From Rhizobium sp. FKY42 (GTDB lineage Bacteria > Pseudomonadota > Alphaproteobacteria > Rhizobiales > Rhizobiaceae): a DNA stretch of 64,000 bases. The stretch's first letter is position 1; each line of letters starts with the position of its first letter. The notes under the pieces are model-generated. The model did not search any database. It had not been told where the DNA came from and saw only the letters and a program-made list of their open reading frames with translations. Below, in pieces: positions 35,050 through 44,510 of this stretch. A program made the position numbers and the translations under genes. The stretch covers positions 208,150 through 272,149 of the forward strand of contig NZ_STGA01000073.1 of NCBI RefSeq assembly GCF_005222835.1, in the 5' to 3' direction.

Positions 35050-36429
35050 TCAGGCTTTCTTGAGGTGATAGGACTTCGGACGGGTCAGGTTGTGGAAGCC
35101 GAGGACGGAGAGCGAGCCACCGCGTCCGGTTTCCTTCACACCCGTCCAGACCAGTGCCGGATCGAGATAATCACAACGGTTCATGAAGACCGTGCCAGTT
35201 TCGAGTTCGGTGCCGATGCGGGAAGCGCGTTCCTCATCCTTGGTCCAGAGCGAAACGGTGAGCCCGTATTTGCAATCATTCATCAGGTCGAGCGCCTCAG
35301 CATCGCTCTTCACCTTCATGATGCCTACGGCAGGACCGAATGTCTCCTCGCGCATGAACTCCATGGAGTGGTCCACGTCCACCAGGATCTGCGGCATCAG
35401 ATAGGCGCCGCCATCGTCCTGCGGGAACAGTTTCGGATCGACCAGCGCCTTTGCACCCTTGGCAACCGCATCCGCCACCTGTTGGCGCACCGTCTTGGCG
35501 AAACGCACATTGGCCATCGGTCCGAGGGAGGTTTCTTTGTCCAGCGGATTACCGAGCTTGTAGTTGGAAACCCAGGCAACTGATTTCTCGACGAAGGCAT
35601 CATAGAGGCTCTCATGCACATAGATGCGCTCGATGCCGCAGCAGCACTGGCCGGAATTGAACGTCGCGCCATCCATCAGCGTGTCGACGGCGGCATCCAG
35701 ATCCGCGTCTTCCATCACATAGCCCGGATCCTTTCCGCCCAGCTCCAGCCCCATGCCGGTAAAGGTTCCGGCAGCGGCTTTCTCCACCGCACGGCCACCT
35801 GCGACAGACCCGGTGAAATTGATGAAGTTGAACGAACCGGCGGCAATCAGCTTCTCGCTGGTGGCGTGGTCGAGGAACAGGTTCTGGAACACGTCTTCCG
35901 GCACGCCGGCTTCCACGAAGGCGCGCACCATGCGTTCACCGACCAGCAGTGTCTGTGCAGCATGCTTGATGATGACCGTATTGCCAGCCATCAATGCAGG
36001 AGCGACCGTGTTGATTGCCGTCATGTAGGGGTAGTTCCACGGTGCGATGACGAAGACGACGCCATGCGGCTCGCGCTCGATGCGGCGCGTAAAGGCGGCG
36101 CTGCTCTCGATCTGGATTGGCGCCAGCGCCTCGGCAGCCACGCTTGCCACATAGTTGGAGCGCTCGTTGAAACCCTTGAACTCACCGCCATAGCGAACGG
36201 GGCGCCCCATCTGCCATGCCAGTTCCGGCACGACCTCGTCCACCATCTCGTTCAGGCGTGCGACGCCCTTCATCACCAGTTGAACGCGGTCCTCCAGCGG
36301 GCGCTTGGCCCAGTCCTTCTGCGCCCGACGCAAGCGGGCGACCACTTCGCTGGCAGCTTCCAGAGAACTGGCAGGCCGTTCGGCATAGACCGAACCATCT
36401 ACCGGCGAGATACATTGGATCATTGTCAT
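35050..36429 (-). CDS. NAD(P)-dependent aldehyde dehydrogenase
   Basis: 459 residues of the ALDH superfamily. The catalytic Cys lies in FNSGQCCCGIER and the general-base Glu in GLELGGKDPGYV; FTGSVAGG is the cofactor loop. Next to the glutamine-synthetase-like gene it may act like PuuC, which oxidises gamma-glutamyl-aminoaldehydes. ATG 36429 (MTMIQCI) follows AGGAAAACGATC; the frame to 36489 has no such site. A terminator-like hairpin lies before it (36452-36479), so expression relative to the upstream gene may be reduced. Confidence 0.9.
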   Translation of the reverse strand: MTMIQCISPVDGSVYAERPASSLEAASEVVARLRRAQKDWAKRPLEDRVQLVMKGVARLNEMVDEVVPELAWQMGRPVRYGGEFKGFNERSNYVASVAAEALAPIQIESSAAFTRRIEREPHGVVFVIAPWNYPYMTAINTVAPALMAGNTVIIKHAAQTLLVGERMVRAFVEAGVPEDVFQNLFLDHATSEKLIAAGSFNFINFTGSVAGGRAVEKAAAGTFTGMGLELGGKDPGYVMEDADLDAAVDTLMDGATFNSGQCCCGIERIYVHESLYDAFVEKSVAWVSNYKLGNPLDKETSLGPMANVRFAKTVRQQVADAVAKGAKALVDPKLFPQDDGGAYLMPQILVDVDHSMEFMREETFGPAVGIMKVKSDAEALDLMNDCKYGLTVSLWTKDEERASRIGTELETGTVFMNRCDYLDPALVWTGVKETGRGGSLSVLGFHNLTRPKSYHLKKA

Positions 36430-36451
36430 GATCGTTTTCCTGTTACCCTTC

Positions 36452-36479
36452 AAAAAATGACAGCGGCACCGCCGCTGCC
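36452..36479 (-). terminator. Intercistronic terminator-like hairpin
   Basis: On the minus strand GCAGCGGC-GGT-GCCGCTGT is followed by CATTTTTTG, between the glutamine-synthetase-like and aldehyde dehydrogenase genes. It could attenuate transcription or protect the upstream mRNA. Confidence 0.55.
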
Positions 36480-36521
36480 ATGATGACATAGCTGCTTAAC
36501 CGGCCAGACAGACCGTGGGCT

Positions 36522-37892
36522 TTAGGCCCGCTCGAAACCGCGCGCCACTTCCCAATCGGTGATGCGGCGGTCATATTCTTCCTGCTCCCATTCAGCTGCT
36601 CGCACATAATGGTCGATGACATCGTCACCGAATGCCTCCCGCAGCATGGCAGAATTGCGCAACAGCTCAGTTGCATGGCGCAATGTGCGCGGAATTTCCC
36701 GCACACCCTTGCCGCCATAGGCATCTCCGACGAAAGCAGGCTCAAGCTCCATTCCGTTCTTGATACCCTCGATGCCTGCCGCGAGCAAAGCCGCCATGGC
36801 TAGATAGGGGTTCAGATCCGAGCCGCCGACGCGGCATTCGATGCGAATACCCTTGGTGTCTTCCCCGCACAACCGGAAGCCTGCCGTGCGGTTATCCTTG
36901 CTCCACACGATCTTGGTCGGCGCAAATGTTCCAGCCACGAAGCGCTTGTAGGAATTGATGTAGGGCGCGAGGAAATAGGTAATCTCTGAGGCGTGGGCCA
37001 GCAGACCAGCAATGTAGTTCTTCATCAGCGGCGAAATGCCGTGTTCGGCGTCCTTGTCGTAGAAGAGTGGCGTCTTGCCGTCGGCGCTCCAGAGCGACTG
37101 GTGGATGTGCGAGGAAGAGCCTGCCGCCGTATAGTTCCACTTGGCAAGGAAGGTTGCTGCCTTGCCTTTGGTCCAGGCGATCTCCTTGACACCGTTCTTG
37201 ATGATGACGTGGCGGTCGGCCATCGTCAGCGCTTGCGCATAGCGCACATTGATCTCTTCCTGACCGGCAGAGGCCTCCCCCTTGGAATTTTCCACCGGCA
37301 CACCGGCCCCTTGCAGACCGGTACGGATGGCGCGCATGACCTCTTCTTCCTTGGTCGTCTGGAAGATGTGATAATCCTCGTTATAGCCGCTGGCGAGCTT
37401 CAGGTTGCGATAGCCGCTTTCGCGCGCCGACTCAAAGCTCTGATCAAACAGGAAGAATTCCAGCTCGGTCGCCATGAAGGCCGTGAAGCCCATGTCTTCC
37501 AGCCGCTTGACCTGTTTTTTCAAAATGGCGCGCGGCGAGTGCGGCACTTCCTCATGGGTGTGGTGGTCAAGAACATCGCAGAGCACCAGCGCCGTTCCTT
37601 CGAGCCAGGGAATCTTGCGCAGCGTCGAAAGGTCCGGCTTCATGGTATAATCGCCATAGCCCTTCTCCCAACTGGTTGATTTGTAGCCAGAGACGGTCTC
37701 CATCTCCATGTCGGTCGCCAGCAGATAGTTGCAGCTATGCGTTTCCTTCCAGGCGCTTTCGACGAAATATTCTGCCTGGAAGCGCTTGCCCATCAGGCGG
37801 CCCTGCATGTCCACCTGCGCAGCGACAACGGTGTCGATCCGTCCGGCGGCAACATCGATCTTCAGGTCGTCGAAAGTATAGGTCGAGCTCAT
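36522..37892 (-). CDS. Glutamine synthetase family protein (gamma-glutamylamine ligase, PuuA/IpuC-like)
   Basis: 456 residues of the GS superfamily. The catalytic fold shows ELEFFLFDQ (Glu ligands), SAGQEEINVRYAQAL, KWNYTAAGSSSHIHQSL and IECRVGGSDLNPYLAMAALLAAG. The absence of the classical adenylylation Tyr loop and the catabolic neighbours favour gamma-glutamylation of an amine (as in putrescine or isopropylamine degradation) over ammonia assimilation. Neighbours are an APC permease, aldehyde and alcohol dehydrogenases, and N-formylglutamate amidohydrolase. The amine substrate is not determined by the sequence. Confidence 0.87.
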   Translation of the reverse strand: MSSTYTFDDLKIDVAAGRIDTVVAAQVDMQGRLMGKRFQAEYFVESAWKETHSCNYLLATDMEMETVSGYKSTSWEKGYGDYTMKPDLSTLRKIPWLEGTALVLCDVLDHHTHEEVPHSPRAILKKQVKRLEDMGFTAFMATELEFFLFDQSFESARESGYRNLKLASGYNEDYHIFQTTKEEEVMRAIRTGLQGAGVPVENSKGEASAGQEEINVRYAQALTMADRHVIIKNGVKEIAWTKGKAATFLAKWNYTAAGSSSHIHQSLWSADGKTPLFYDKDAEHGISPLMKNYIAGLLAHASEITYFLAPYINSYKRFVAGTFAPTKIVWSKDNRTAGFRLCGEDTKGIRIECRVGGSDLNPYLAMAALLAAGIEGIKNGMELEPAFVGDAYGGKGVREIPRTLRHATELLRNSAMLREAFGDDVIDHYVRAAEWEQEEYDRRITDWEVARGFERA

Positions 37893-37919
37893 TTTTCTTT
37901 ATCCGTTCTCGAATGGAAA

Positions 37920-37944
37920 ACCGCCGCACCTCCCGTGCGGCGGT
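37920..37944 (-). terminator. Intercistronic hairpin between APC permease and GS-like gene
   Basis: ACCGCCGCAC (37920-37929) and GTGCGGCGGT (37935-37944) form a perfect 10-bp stem with a 5-nt loop. On the minus strand it is followed by TTTCC, after the permease stop. A partial terminator or mRNA-stability element. Confidence 0.6.
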
Positions 37945-37960
37945 GATTGGTATTCAAATT

Positions 37961-39535
37961 TCACGCTTCGCCGACGGCCGCCTCCGCAGCGGCGATCTGC
38001 TCCTTGCGCTTGGCAATGGCATCGCCGATCGGCGGGCCCTGGAAGCGGCGGTTCTCGAAGCCGAACCAGACGATGGCGGTCAGAACCAGGAAGCCGAGCG
38101 TGATTTCAAGCGCCCAGTCATTTGGCGGCTGGACCCCGATGTAGAAGATGATGGCCATCGAAACCACAGCGAGAATGGCAACAAGCTTGTAGGCGCCGAC
38201 CCCCATGTTCCAGGGGCCCATCACCGGCCATTTCGACGTGCCGATAGCCGCAAATCCAAGGGCGATTGGCAGTACGAAGGACAGGAAGATGAAGATGACC
38301 GTGCAGGATACGACGATGGAATAGGCAGGCGTCCCCGCAATCGTGATGGCAGACGTGAACCAGACGAACAGAACGGCCAGGATTGCACCTGTCCAGATCG
38401 CTGCCACGGGGCTCCGGTACTTGCTGCTGACCTTTGCAAGGGTAGATGAGGCCGGAAGTCCCTTGTCACGCGAGAACGCATAGATCATGCGCGACAGAGA
38501 AGTGACGGTCGCCAGTCCGCAAAGAAGCTGTGCAAGGAAGATCAACACGTAAAGGATGGTCTTAACGCTACCGTTTACCTGGGCATCCATGGCCCAGAAG
38601 AACACGTTCCAGCCTTGCTTGGCGGCGTCATCCATGTTCGGCAGCATCAGCACAAACGAGCACAGCATGATATAACCGAACACAGTCGACCAGATGACGG
38701 AGGAAACCATGCCCTTTGGAACCGAAACGGCAGCCTTCACCGTTTCTTCGGACGTATGGGCCGAAGCATCATAGCCTGTGATGGTGTAGATCGGCAGCAG
38801 AAGACCCAGCAGAAACGCCATGCCGCCAGACACAGCCGTTGGCCAGACGGCAGCGCCCGTCATGCTGCCATCGGCTGCCATCGTCGGCTGGCCGGTGTAA
38901 TTTCCGAACGTAAAGAGTCGCGCGAACTCATAGGATGGCGCACTGGCAAGGCAAACCACAGTGAGGATCACGGCAGTGGCCAGGATCAGATAGCCGGAAA
39001 AATCCGTCAGCTTTGCCGTGAGACCGATACCGAAATGGTTGATCAGGGCCTGAAGCGCGGTGATGACGGCCACGAACAGCACACGGTGCGTCAGCGTGTC
39101 TTCAATTCCGAACGTGGAGCCGAAGGCCCCGAAGAAGAAGTAGAAAGTACCGACGTTGATCGCGCCGAGAACGGTCACAAGACCAAGCAGGTTCAGCCAA
39201 GCCGAAAGCCAGCCGGTGAAGCGGTTACCCAGAATGGAGCCCCAGTGATAGAGGCCGCCTGCGGTGGGATAGGCCGAGCTGATCTGGGCAAGACCCAGCG
39301 CGAAGATGCCAGAGATCAGGCAGCCCAGCGGCCAGCCTATGCCGATGGAGGCGCCACCGGCGCCCGCTGTTGCCTGCCCCAGCGAATTGATACCACCGGA
39401 CAGAATGCAGATGATTGAAAAGGAAATCGCGAAATTGGAAAAGGAACTCATGCGCCGTTCCAGTTCCTGCGCATAGCCCATGGAGTGCAGGATCTGCACG
39501 TCCTCTTTCTTGTCATTCTCCGTATAATTTGACAT
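37961..39535 (-). CDS. APC-superfamily amino acid/amine permease
   Basis: 524 residues with about 12 hydrophobic segments. The N-terminal LERRMSSFSNFAISFSIICILSG pattern and the FALGLAQISSAYPTAGGLYHW segment are typical of the amino acid/choline (ACT) branch of APC, which includes GABA and choline permeases. ATG 39535 follows AGGGGAACGTC. It precedes the GS-like ligase on the same strand and probably imports the amine or amino acid consumed by the block. Confidence 0.87.
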   Translation of the reverse strand: MSNYTENDKKEDVQILHSMGYAQELERRMSSFSNFAISFSIICILSGGINSLGQATAGAGGASIGIGWPLGCLISGIFALGLAQISSAYPTAGGLYHWGSILGNRFTGWLSAWLNLLGLVTVLGAINVGTFYFFFGAFGSTFGIEDTLTHRVLFVAVITALQALINHFGIGLTAKLTDFSGYLILATAVILTVVCLASAPSYEFARLFTFGNYTGQPTMAADGSMTGAAVWPTAVSGGMAFLLGLLLPIYTITGYDASAHTSEETVKAAVSVPKGMVSSVIWSTVFGYIMLCSFVLMLPNMDDAAKQGWNVFFWAMDAQVNGSVKTILYVLIFLAQLLCGLATVTSLSRMIYAFSRDKGLPASSTLAKVSSKYRSPVAAIWTGAILAVLFVWFTSAITIAGTPAYSIVVSCTVIFIFLSFVLPIALGFAAIGTSKWPVMGPWNMGVGAYKLVAILAVVSMAIIFYIGVQPPNDWALEITLGFLVLTAIVWFGFENRRFQGPPIGDAIAKRKEQIAAAEAAVGEA

Positions 39536-39636
39536 GACGTTCCCCTGTTATCGAATGGCCGCCTGAACGGCCTCGAATTCTCTCCCGCCCCCTTCTGGTT
39601 GCGGGCACGCCAACAACTGTCTCCCAGGGTCTTCTT

Positions 39637-40410
39637 TTAGTCCGGCTGCTTCAGGCTTTCCCGCAACAGGCCGGTCAGAAAATCAGCCACGACCCCTTGG
39701 CCAACTTCGTCTTCTATCAAATCGTTGCGCATCTCGATCATCACATTCAAAAGCCCGTTCGGCAGGGCATGAAGCTCAAGCGTATGAGTAACGCCATCCG
39801 CCGGACCATATGGTTCATTGCGCTCAATACGATAGAGTGAGGTGTCTGCAGCGGCCGCCAGCATTCGATCGGCAAGACGGCTGTCGGTATCGTGCAGTAT
39901 CCCGATTTCAACCTCACGCGGCTTGCCGAAATAGACCGGCGTGAACGAATGCACAGTCACCAGTACGGCAGGTTGGCCGCGGGTGGCACGCGCCTCGATC
40001 TCATCACGAATGCGGTTCTGAAAAGGAAAATAGAGGGCCTGCGCCCTCGCCACCTTCTCCTGCTCGCTCAGGTTCTCGTTTCCGGGAATACAAAAGACCT
40101 CACTGACCTCGCGCATGGCGGCTGGCGATTCCGGAGGACGATTGCAATCATAGACCAGCCGGGAAAAACGCTGGTAAATCAGCGTAGCATCAAGGCTTTT
40201 GGACATAAGCCTCGAGACTGCCAGCGCGCCTGGATCCCACGCGATGTGCGATGACAACGCATCGTCTGAAAGCCCCAACGTGCCAACGGCCTCCGGCAGG
40301 CGCAGGGAAGCATGCTCGCAAACCAGCACAACGGCGCTTCGCCCATCGGCATTTTCCACAGCGACCGGTTGCCCGTCGCGTTCAGTCAGGAAGTCCGTTT
40401 GCGCCAACAT
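39637..40410 (-). CDS. N-formylglutamate amidohydrolase (HutG-like)
   Basis: 257 residues of the N-formylglutamate amidohydrolase family. VLVCEHASLRLP carries the metal-binding Glu-His pair, followed by IAWDPGALAVSRLM, RLVYDCNRPPESP and LVTVHSFTPVYFG. In histidine degradation this enzyme releases glutamate from formylglutamate. No hut genes are here, so in this context it may hydrolyse another N-acyl or gamma-glutamyl compound; that is inference. First gene of the minus-strand block and divergent from the RpiR regulator. Confidence 0.88.
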   Translation of the reverse strand: MLAQTDFLTERDGQPVAVENADGRSAVVLVCEHASLRLPEAVGTLGLSDDALSSHIAWDPGALAVSRLMSKSLDATLIYQRFSRLVYDCNRPPESPAAMREVSEVFCIPGNENLSEQEKVARAQALYFPFQNRIRDEIEARATRGQPAVLVTVHSFTPVYFGKPREVEIGILHDTDSRLADRMLAAAADTSLYRIERNEPYGPADGVTHTLELHALPNGLLNVMIEMRNDLIEDEVGQGVVADFLTGLLRESLKQPD

Positions 40411-40583
40411 TGCCTTGATCCAGCATCATGCCTTGAGGGTGTGGCGAAGAGAATTCTTCATCATCTTGTCATCGTCAACGATTTTTTGAAAATTTCTTTT
40501 CAGTCGCCGGATTGACTCTTGGGCTGTCACAAATGTTAACTGGAGCTAAACCGGCATCAGACCGGAAGGGGAATTGAAGACCA

Positions 40584-41471
40584 GTGACATCTCCATCGCA
40601 CACCGTGCTGGAGGTAATCCGTCAGCGCTATGACGGGTTGACCCCGGCTGAAAAGCGTCTCGCAGACAGCCTGCTGGAGAACTATCCCGTTTCCGGGCTG
40701 GGCAGCATCACTGCGACTGCCGACAATGCGGGCGTCTCGACCCCGACTGTTGCGCGCATGGTGCAGAAACTGGGCTACAAGGGCTATCCGGAATTTCAGG
40801 CCCACCTGCATGTCGAACTTGAAGCCACCATTTCAAATCCGATCACAAAGCATGATCGCTGGGCATCCGGTGCGCCGACGGCACATATCCTGAACCGGTT
40901 CGCGGACGCCATCACCGACAATCTGCGCGAAACCTTGTCGACCATGGATGTCGCGACTTTCGATGCCGCGGCAGACTTGTTAAAGGATGACAGACGTGCG
41001 GTCTACTTTGTCGGTGGCCGCATCACCGGCGCTCTGGCCGAATACTTCTTCACGCATATGCAGGTCATCCGACCTCGCGCCACCCTCATCTCCACCAATC
41101 GCAGTTCCTGGCCGCAATATCTGCTCAACATGAGCGAAGGCGACGTTGTCGTTATTTTCGACATACGTCGCTATGAGCAGGAGTTGGCGACGCTGGCAGA
41201 AACGGCTGCGGCGAATGGTGTGGTTATTATCCTTTTCACAGACGTCTGGGCATCGCCGGTGGCTCGCCATGCGCAACATGTTTTCAAAGTGCGCATCGAG
41301 GCACCATCGGCCTGGGATTCGTCTGTGGTGACACTCTTCACTGTCGAGGCTCTGATCGAAGCCGTTCAAAGCGCGACGTGGGAAAAAACGAGAGAACGCA
41401 TGAACGCTCTCGAAACGCTTTTTGAACGCAGTCGGCTGTTTCGGCGGACTGCTCCTGACAGGGAGCGTTAG
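40584..41471 (+). CDS. RpiR-family transcriptional regulator
   Basis: 295 residues: N-terminal RpiR helix-turn-helix (about 1-80, with ADNAGVSTPTVARMVQKLGYKG) and a C-terminal SIS domain (about 125-260, AVYFVGGRITGALAEYFF) that normally binds phosphosugars or related effectors. The start is GTG 40584. It sits between the catabolic block (divergent) and the ABC importer (same direction), so it probably controls both. SIS effectors are usually sugar phosphates, which is unusual beside amine catabolism genes. Confidence 0.87.
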   Translation: MTSPSHTVLEVIRQRYDGLTPAEKRLADSLLENYPVSGLGSITATADNAGVSTPTVARMVQKLGYKGYPEFQAHLHVELEATISNPITKHDRWASGAPTAHILNRFADAITDNLRETLSTMDVATFDAAADLLKDDRRAVYFVGGRITGALAEYFFTHMQVIRPRATLISTNRSSWPQYLLNMSEGDVVVIFDIRRYEQELATLAETAAANGVVIILFTDVWASPVARHAQHVFKVRIEAPSAWDSSVVTLFTVEALIEAVQSATWEKTRERMNALETLFERSRLFRRTAPDRER

Positions 41472-41609
41472 TACAAGAAAAACAAGGGGAAAGCTGCCGA
41501 ATGACAATAAGCATTTCACGGCGGCCTAGATGTTTAAAGTGTCACATTGCATTCATGAAGTGGCACTACGAGTTGCGCCCACACGAACCAGACAACGGAG
41601 GACATCGTG

Positions 41610-42713
41610 ATGACCAAGACCAAAAGACTGCTGTCACTGACCACGGCAATCATGGTTGCATCAAGCAGCCTGGCACTCGCAGAACCAAGCGCAGAACTGA
41701 TCGCAGCCGCCAAGAAGGAAGGCATGCTGACCACCATCGCCCTGCCCCATGACTGGTGCGGCTATGGCGAAGTCATCGCTGCCTTCAAGAAGAAGTATCC
41801 GGAAATCAAGGTCAACGAACTGAACCCGGATGCCGGTTCGGCCGATGAAGTCGAAGCCATCAAGGCAAACAAGGACAACAAGGGCCCGCAGGCACCTGAC
41901 GTTGTCGACGTCGGCCTGGCCTTCGGTCCGCAGATGAAGGCGGAAGGCCTGCTGCAGCCTTACAAGGTATCGACCTGGAACGAGATCCCGGACAACGTCA
42001 AGGACGCCGACGGTTACTGGTACGGCGACTATTACGGCGTCATGTCCTTGCTGGTGAACAAGGATCTGGTCAAGAACACTCCGAAGGACTGGTCTGACCT
42101 TCTGAAGAAGGAATATACGGGTCAAGTCGCTCTCGCCGGTGATCCGCGCGCCTCCAACCAGGCTATTCTGGGTGTGCTGGCAGCAGGCCTGGCTACGGGC
42201 GCAAAGGCTGGCAAGGAAGCAGGTGAAGCTGGCCTGAAGTACTTTGCCGAGATGAACAAAGCCGGAAACTTCGTACCTGTCATCGGCAAGGCTGGCACGC
42301 TGGCACAGGGCGCGACTCCGATCGTCGTCATGTGGGATTACAACGCACTGTCTGCCAAGGACAAACTGGCCGGAAACCCGCCGGTTGAAGTTATCGTGCC
42401 TGAAAAGGGCGTTCTGGCTGGCGTCTACGTGCAGGGTATCTCTGCCTACGCCCCGCACCCGAATGCTGCGAAGCTGTGGATGGAGCATCTCTATTCCGAC
42501 GAAGGTCAGCTCGGCTGGCTGAAGGGCTATTGCCACCCGATCCGCTTCAACGCCATGGCGAAGGCCAACAAGATTCCGAAGGATCTGCTGGACAAGCTGC
42601 CGCCTGCTGCCGCCTATGAGAAGGCCTACTTCCCGACGCTGAAGGAAGTTGATGACAACAAGGCAGCCGTTACCGCGGGCTGGGACAAGGTTGTCGGCGC
42701 AAACGTAAAGTAA
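41610..42713 (+). CDS. ABC transporter periplasmic substrate-binding protein (family 1)
   Basis: 367 residues with a signal peptide ending at SLALA, then a two-lobed binding protein of the Fe3+/putrescine/phosphonate-type cluster (ALPHDWCGYGEVIAAFKKKYP early; GDPRASNQAILGVLAAGL mid). ATG 41610 is preferred over GTG 41607 because GGAGG lies eight bases upstream. First gene of a four-gene importer. A very strong hairpin follows it, as is common after binding-protein genes. The ligand cannot be read from the sequence; the context suggests a small amine or related compound. Confidence 0.85.
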   Translation: MTKTKRLLSLTTAIMVASSSLALAEPSAELIAAAKKEGMLTTIALPHDWCGYGEVIAAFKKKYPEIKVNELNPDAGSADEVEAIKANKDNKGPQAPDVVDVGLAFGPQMKAEGLLQPYKVSTWNEIPDNVKDADGYWYGDYYGVMSLLVNKDLVKNTPKDWSDLLKKEYTGQVALAGDPRASNQAILGVLAAGLATGAKAGKEAGEAGLKYFAEMNKAGNFVPVIGKAGTLAQGATPIVVMWDYNALSAKDKLAGNPPVEVIVPEKGVLAGVYVQGISAYAPHPNAAKLWMEHLYSDEGQLGWLKGYCHPIRFNAMAKANKIPKDLLDKLPPAAAYEKAYFPTLKEVDDNKAAVTAGWDKVVGANVK

Positions 42714-42724
42714 GTTTGGATCAT

Positions 42725-42759
42725 GATGCTGCCCTGGTTGCAAAGACCAGGGCAGCATC
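42725..42759 (+). promoter_or_regulatory. Strong intercistronic hairpin in the ABC operon
   Basis: GATGCTGCCCTGG (42725-42737) and CCAGGGCAGCATC (42747-42759) make a perfect 13-bp stem with a 9-nt loop and no T-run. It lies 11 bp after the binding-protein stop. It probably stabilises the upstream mRNA or partly blocks readthrough, so the binding protein exceeds the membrane subunits. Confidence 0.7.
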
Positions 42760-42827
42760 GCAAAACTGTCATAATCACAAATGTCACGAACAATAACGTT
42801 GAACCACAACGAGCGGGAAACAGGGGA

Positions 42828-43718
42828 ATGACCACACAGTTACGACCGGCGGCCTCTGCTCCGGTAAAGCGCTTTCGACTGCCCCTGCACTGGCTTGGCG
42901 TCCTGCCTTTCGCGACATTCGTCGTGCTTTTCATGGTACTGCCGACGCTGAGAATCGTTGTCGGTGCCTTTCAGCGGCCCGATGGCAGCTTTACGATCAA
43001 CAATATCGTCAATCTTTTCACGCCATCGATCATGGCGGCCTATGAAATTTCGATCCGCATCAGCGTTGCATCGGCCTTTTTCGGCTGTCTGATCGGCTTT
43101 GCGGTTGCCGCAGCCGTCGTCCTGGGCGGCCTGCCGCGCTGGATTCGTGGCCCATTGCTGACCTTTTCCGGAGTTGCCTCGAATTTCGCTGGCGTGCCCC
43201 TTGCCTTCGCCTTTCTTGCCACCCTTGGTCCCTTGGGCATTGTCACCGTTTTCCTGCAGCAGCAGCTTGGCATCAATCTGCGCGCGCTCGGCTTCAATCT
43301 CCTCTCGTTCTGGGGTCTGACGCTCACCTACCTCTTCTTTCAGATCCCACTGATGATCCTGATCATCACACCGGCACTGGACGGTTTGAAGAAGGAATGG
43401 CGGGAAGCGGCCTCCATCCTGGGCGCAACGAATGCGCAATACTGGCGTATGGTCGCCCTACCCATTCTGACGCCTGCCATTCTCGGAACTTTCGCGCTTT
43501 TGTTTGCCAATTCCTTCGGAGCCGTGGCAACTGCCATCGCCTTGACCGGCTCGTCGCTGAGCATCGTGCCGATCCTCTTGTTCGCACAGATCCGCGGCGA
43601 TGTTCTGGGCGATCCGCATCTCGGCTATGCGCTCGCCTTCGGCATGATCGTTGTCACCGGCGTTGCCAACACAATCTACATCGTGTTGCGTGCACGCAGC
43701 GAAAGGTGGATGAAATGA
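42828..43718 (+). CDS. ABC transporter permease 1
   Basis: 296 residues with six hydrophobic segments and the inner-membrane EAA loop EWREAASILGATNAQYWRMVALP that docks to the ATPase. ATG 42828 (MTTQLRP) follows AGGGGA; the upstream part of the frame overlaps the intercistronic hairpin and is not protein-like. Stop overlaps the start of permease 2 (ATGA). Confidence 0.88.
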   Translation: MTTQLRPAASAPVKRFRLPLHWLGVLPFATFVVLFMVLPTLRIVVGAFQRPDGSFTINNIVNLFTPSIMAAYEISIRISVASAFFGCLIGFAVAAAVVLGGLPRWIRGPLLTFSGVASNFAGVPLAFAFLATLGPLGIVTVFLQQQLGINLRALGFNLLSFWGLTLTYLFFQIPLMILIITPALDGLKKEWREAASILGATNAQYWRMVALPILTPAILGTFALLFANSFGAVATAIALTGSSLSIVPILLFAQIRGDVLGDPHLGYALAFGMIVVTGVANTIYIVLRARSERWMK

Positions 43719-44497
43719 AGCGTCTCTGGGCCTGGGTCGCGCTCGCTGTCGGCCTTCTGTATTTCATTTTGCCGCTGGTCGGCATGACCAACTTTTCGCT
43801 CAAGATGCGGCGCGGCGAATATTCGTTCGACGCCTATATGAAGGTCTTCGCTGACGACCGATTCCGCGAAACCTTCACCTATTCGGTCACGCTGGCGCTC
43901 TTCACCATTCTGGTCGGCGTATTGCTGGTTGTGCCAACTGCCTATTGGGTGCGGCTGAAGCTGCCTTTTCTACGGCCTTATATCGAGTTCATCACGCTGC
44001 TGCCGCTGGTTATCCCCGCCATTGTCATCGTTTTCGGTTACATCCGTCTCTACAATACGTCTAGTTGGCTACCGCTGACGGGTAGCGCCTTCGGCACAGA
44101 TCTGCTGCTGGTCTTCGGCTATACGACGCTCGCCCTGCCCTATATGTACCGCGCGGTCGACACCGGTCTGCGAACTATCGACGTCACCACTTTGACGGAA
44201 GCAGCGCAGAGCCTGGGTGCCGGTTGGATTACAATCATCGGCCGGATCATTCTGCCGAACGTGCTAGTCGCAGTGCTTTCCGGTGCCTTCCTGACCTTCG
44301 CCATTGTCATCGGCGAGTTTACCATGGCGGCGCTTCTGAACCGTCCCGCCTTCGGTCCATACATGCAGTTGCTCGGTGCGAACCGTGCCTATGAGCCCGC
44401 AGCGCTCGCTGTCATCGCCTTCGTCATCACCTGGGGCTGCCTTGGCCTGATCCAGTTGGTCTCCCGCCTGCAGAAATTCGCGCAGCGCCCGGTTTGA
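43715..44497 (+). CDS. ABC transporter permease 2
   Basis: 260 residues with six hydrophobic segments and an EAA loop TEAAQSLGAGWITIIGRIILP. The ATG overlaps the permease 1 stop, which indicates coupled synthesis of a heterodimeric channel. The frame is open upstream to 43397, but that part lies within permease 1 in another phase. Confidence 0.88.
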   Translation: MKRLWAWVALAVGLLYFILPLVGMTNFSLKMRRGEYSFDAYMKVFADDRFRETFTYSVTLALFTILVGVLLVVPTAYWVRLKLPFLRPYIEFITLLPLVIPAIVIVFGYIRLYNTSSWLPLTGSAFGTDLLLVFGYTTLALPYMYRAVDTGLRTIDVTTLTEAAQSLGAGWITIIGRIILPNVLVAVLSGAFLTFAIVIGEFTMAALLNRPAFGPYMQLLGANRAYEPAALAVIAFVITWGCLGLIQLVSRLQKFAQRPV

Positions 44498-44510
44498 GGA
44501 ATTTTAGTTC

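Noticed and set aside
33820..35583. 587-codon plus-strand frame opposite the dehydrogenases
   Set aside because: It lies antisense to two clear enzymes. It is His/Arg-rich with no domain, as expected for high-GC antisense frames.
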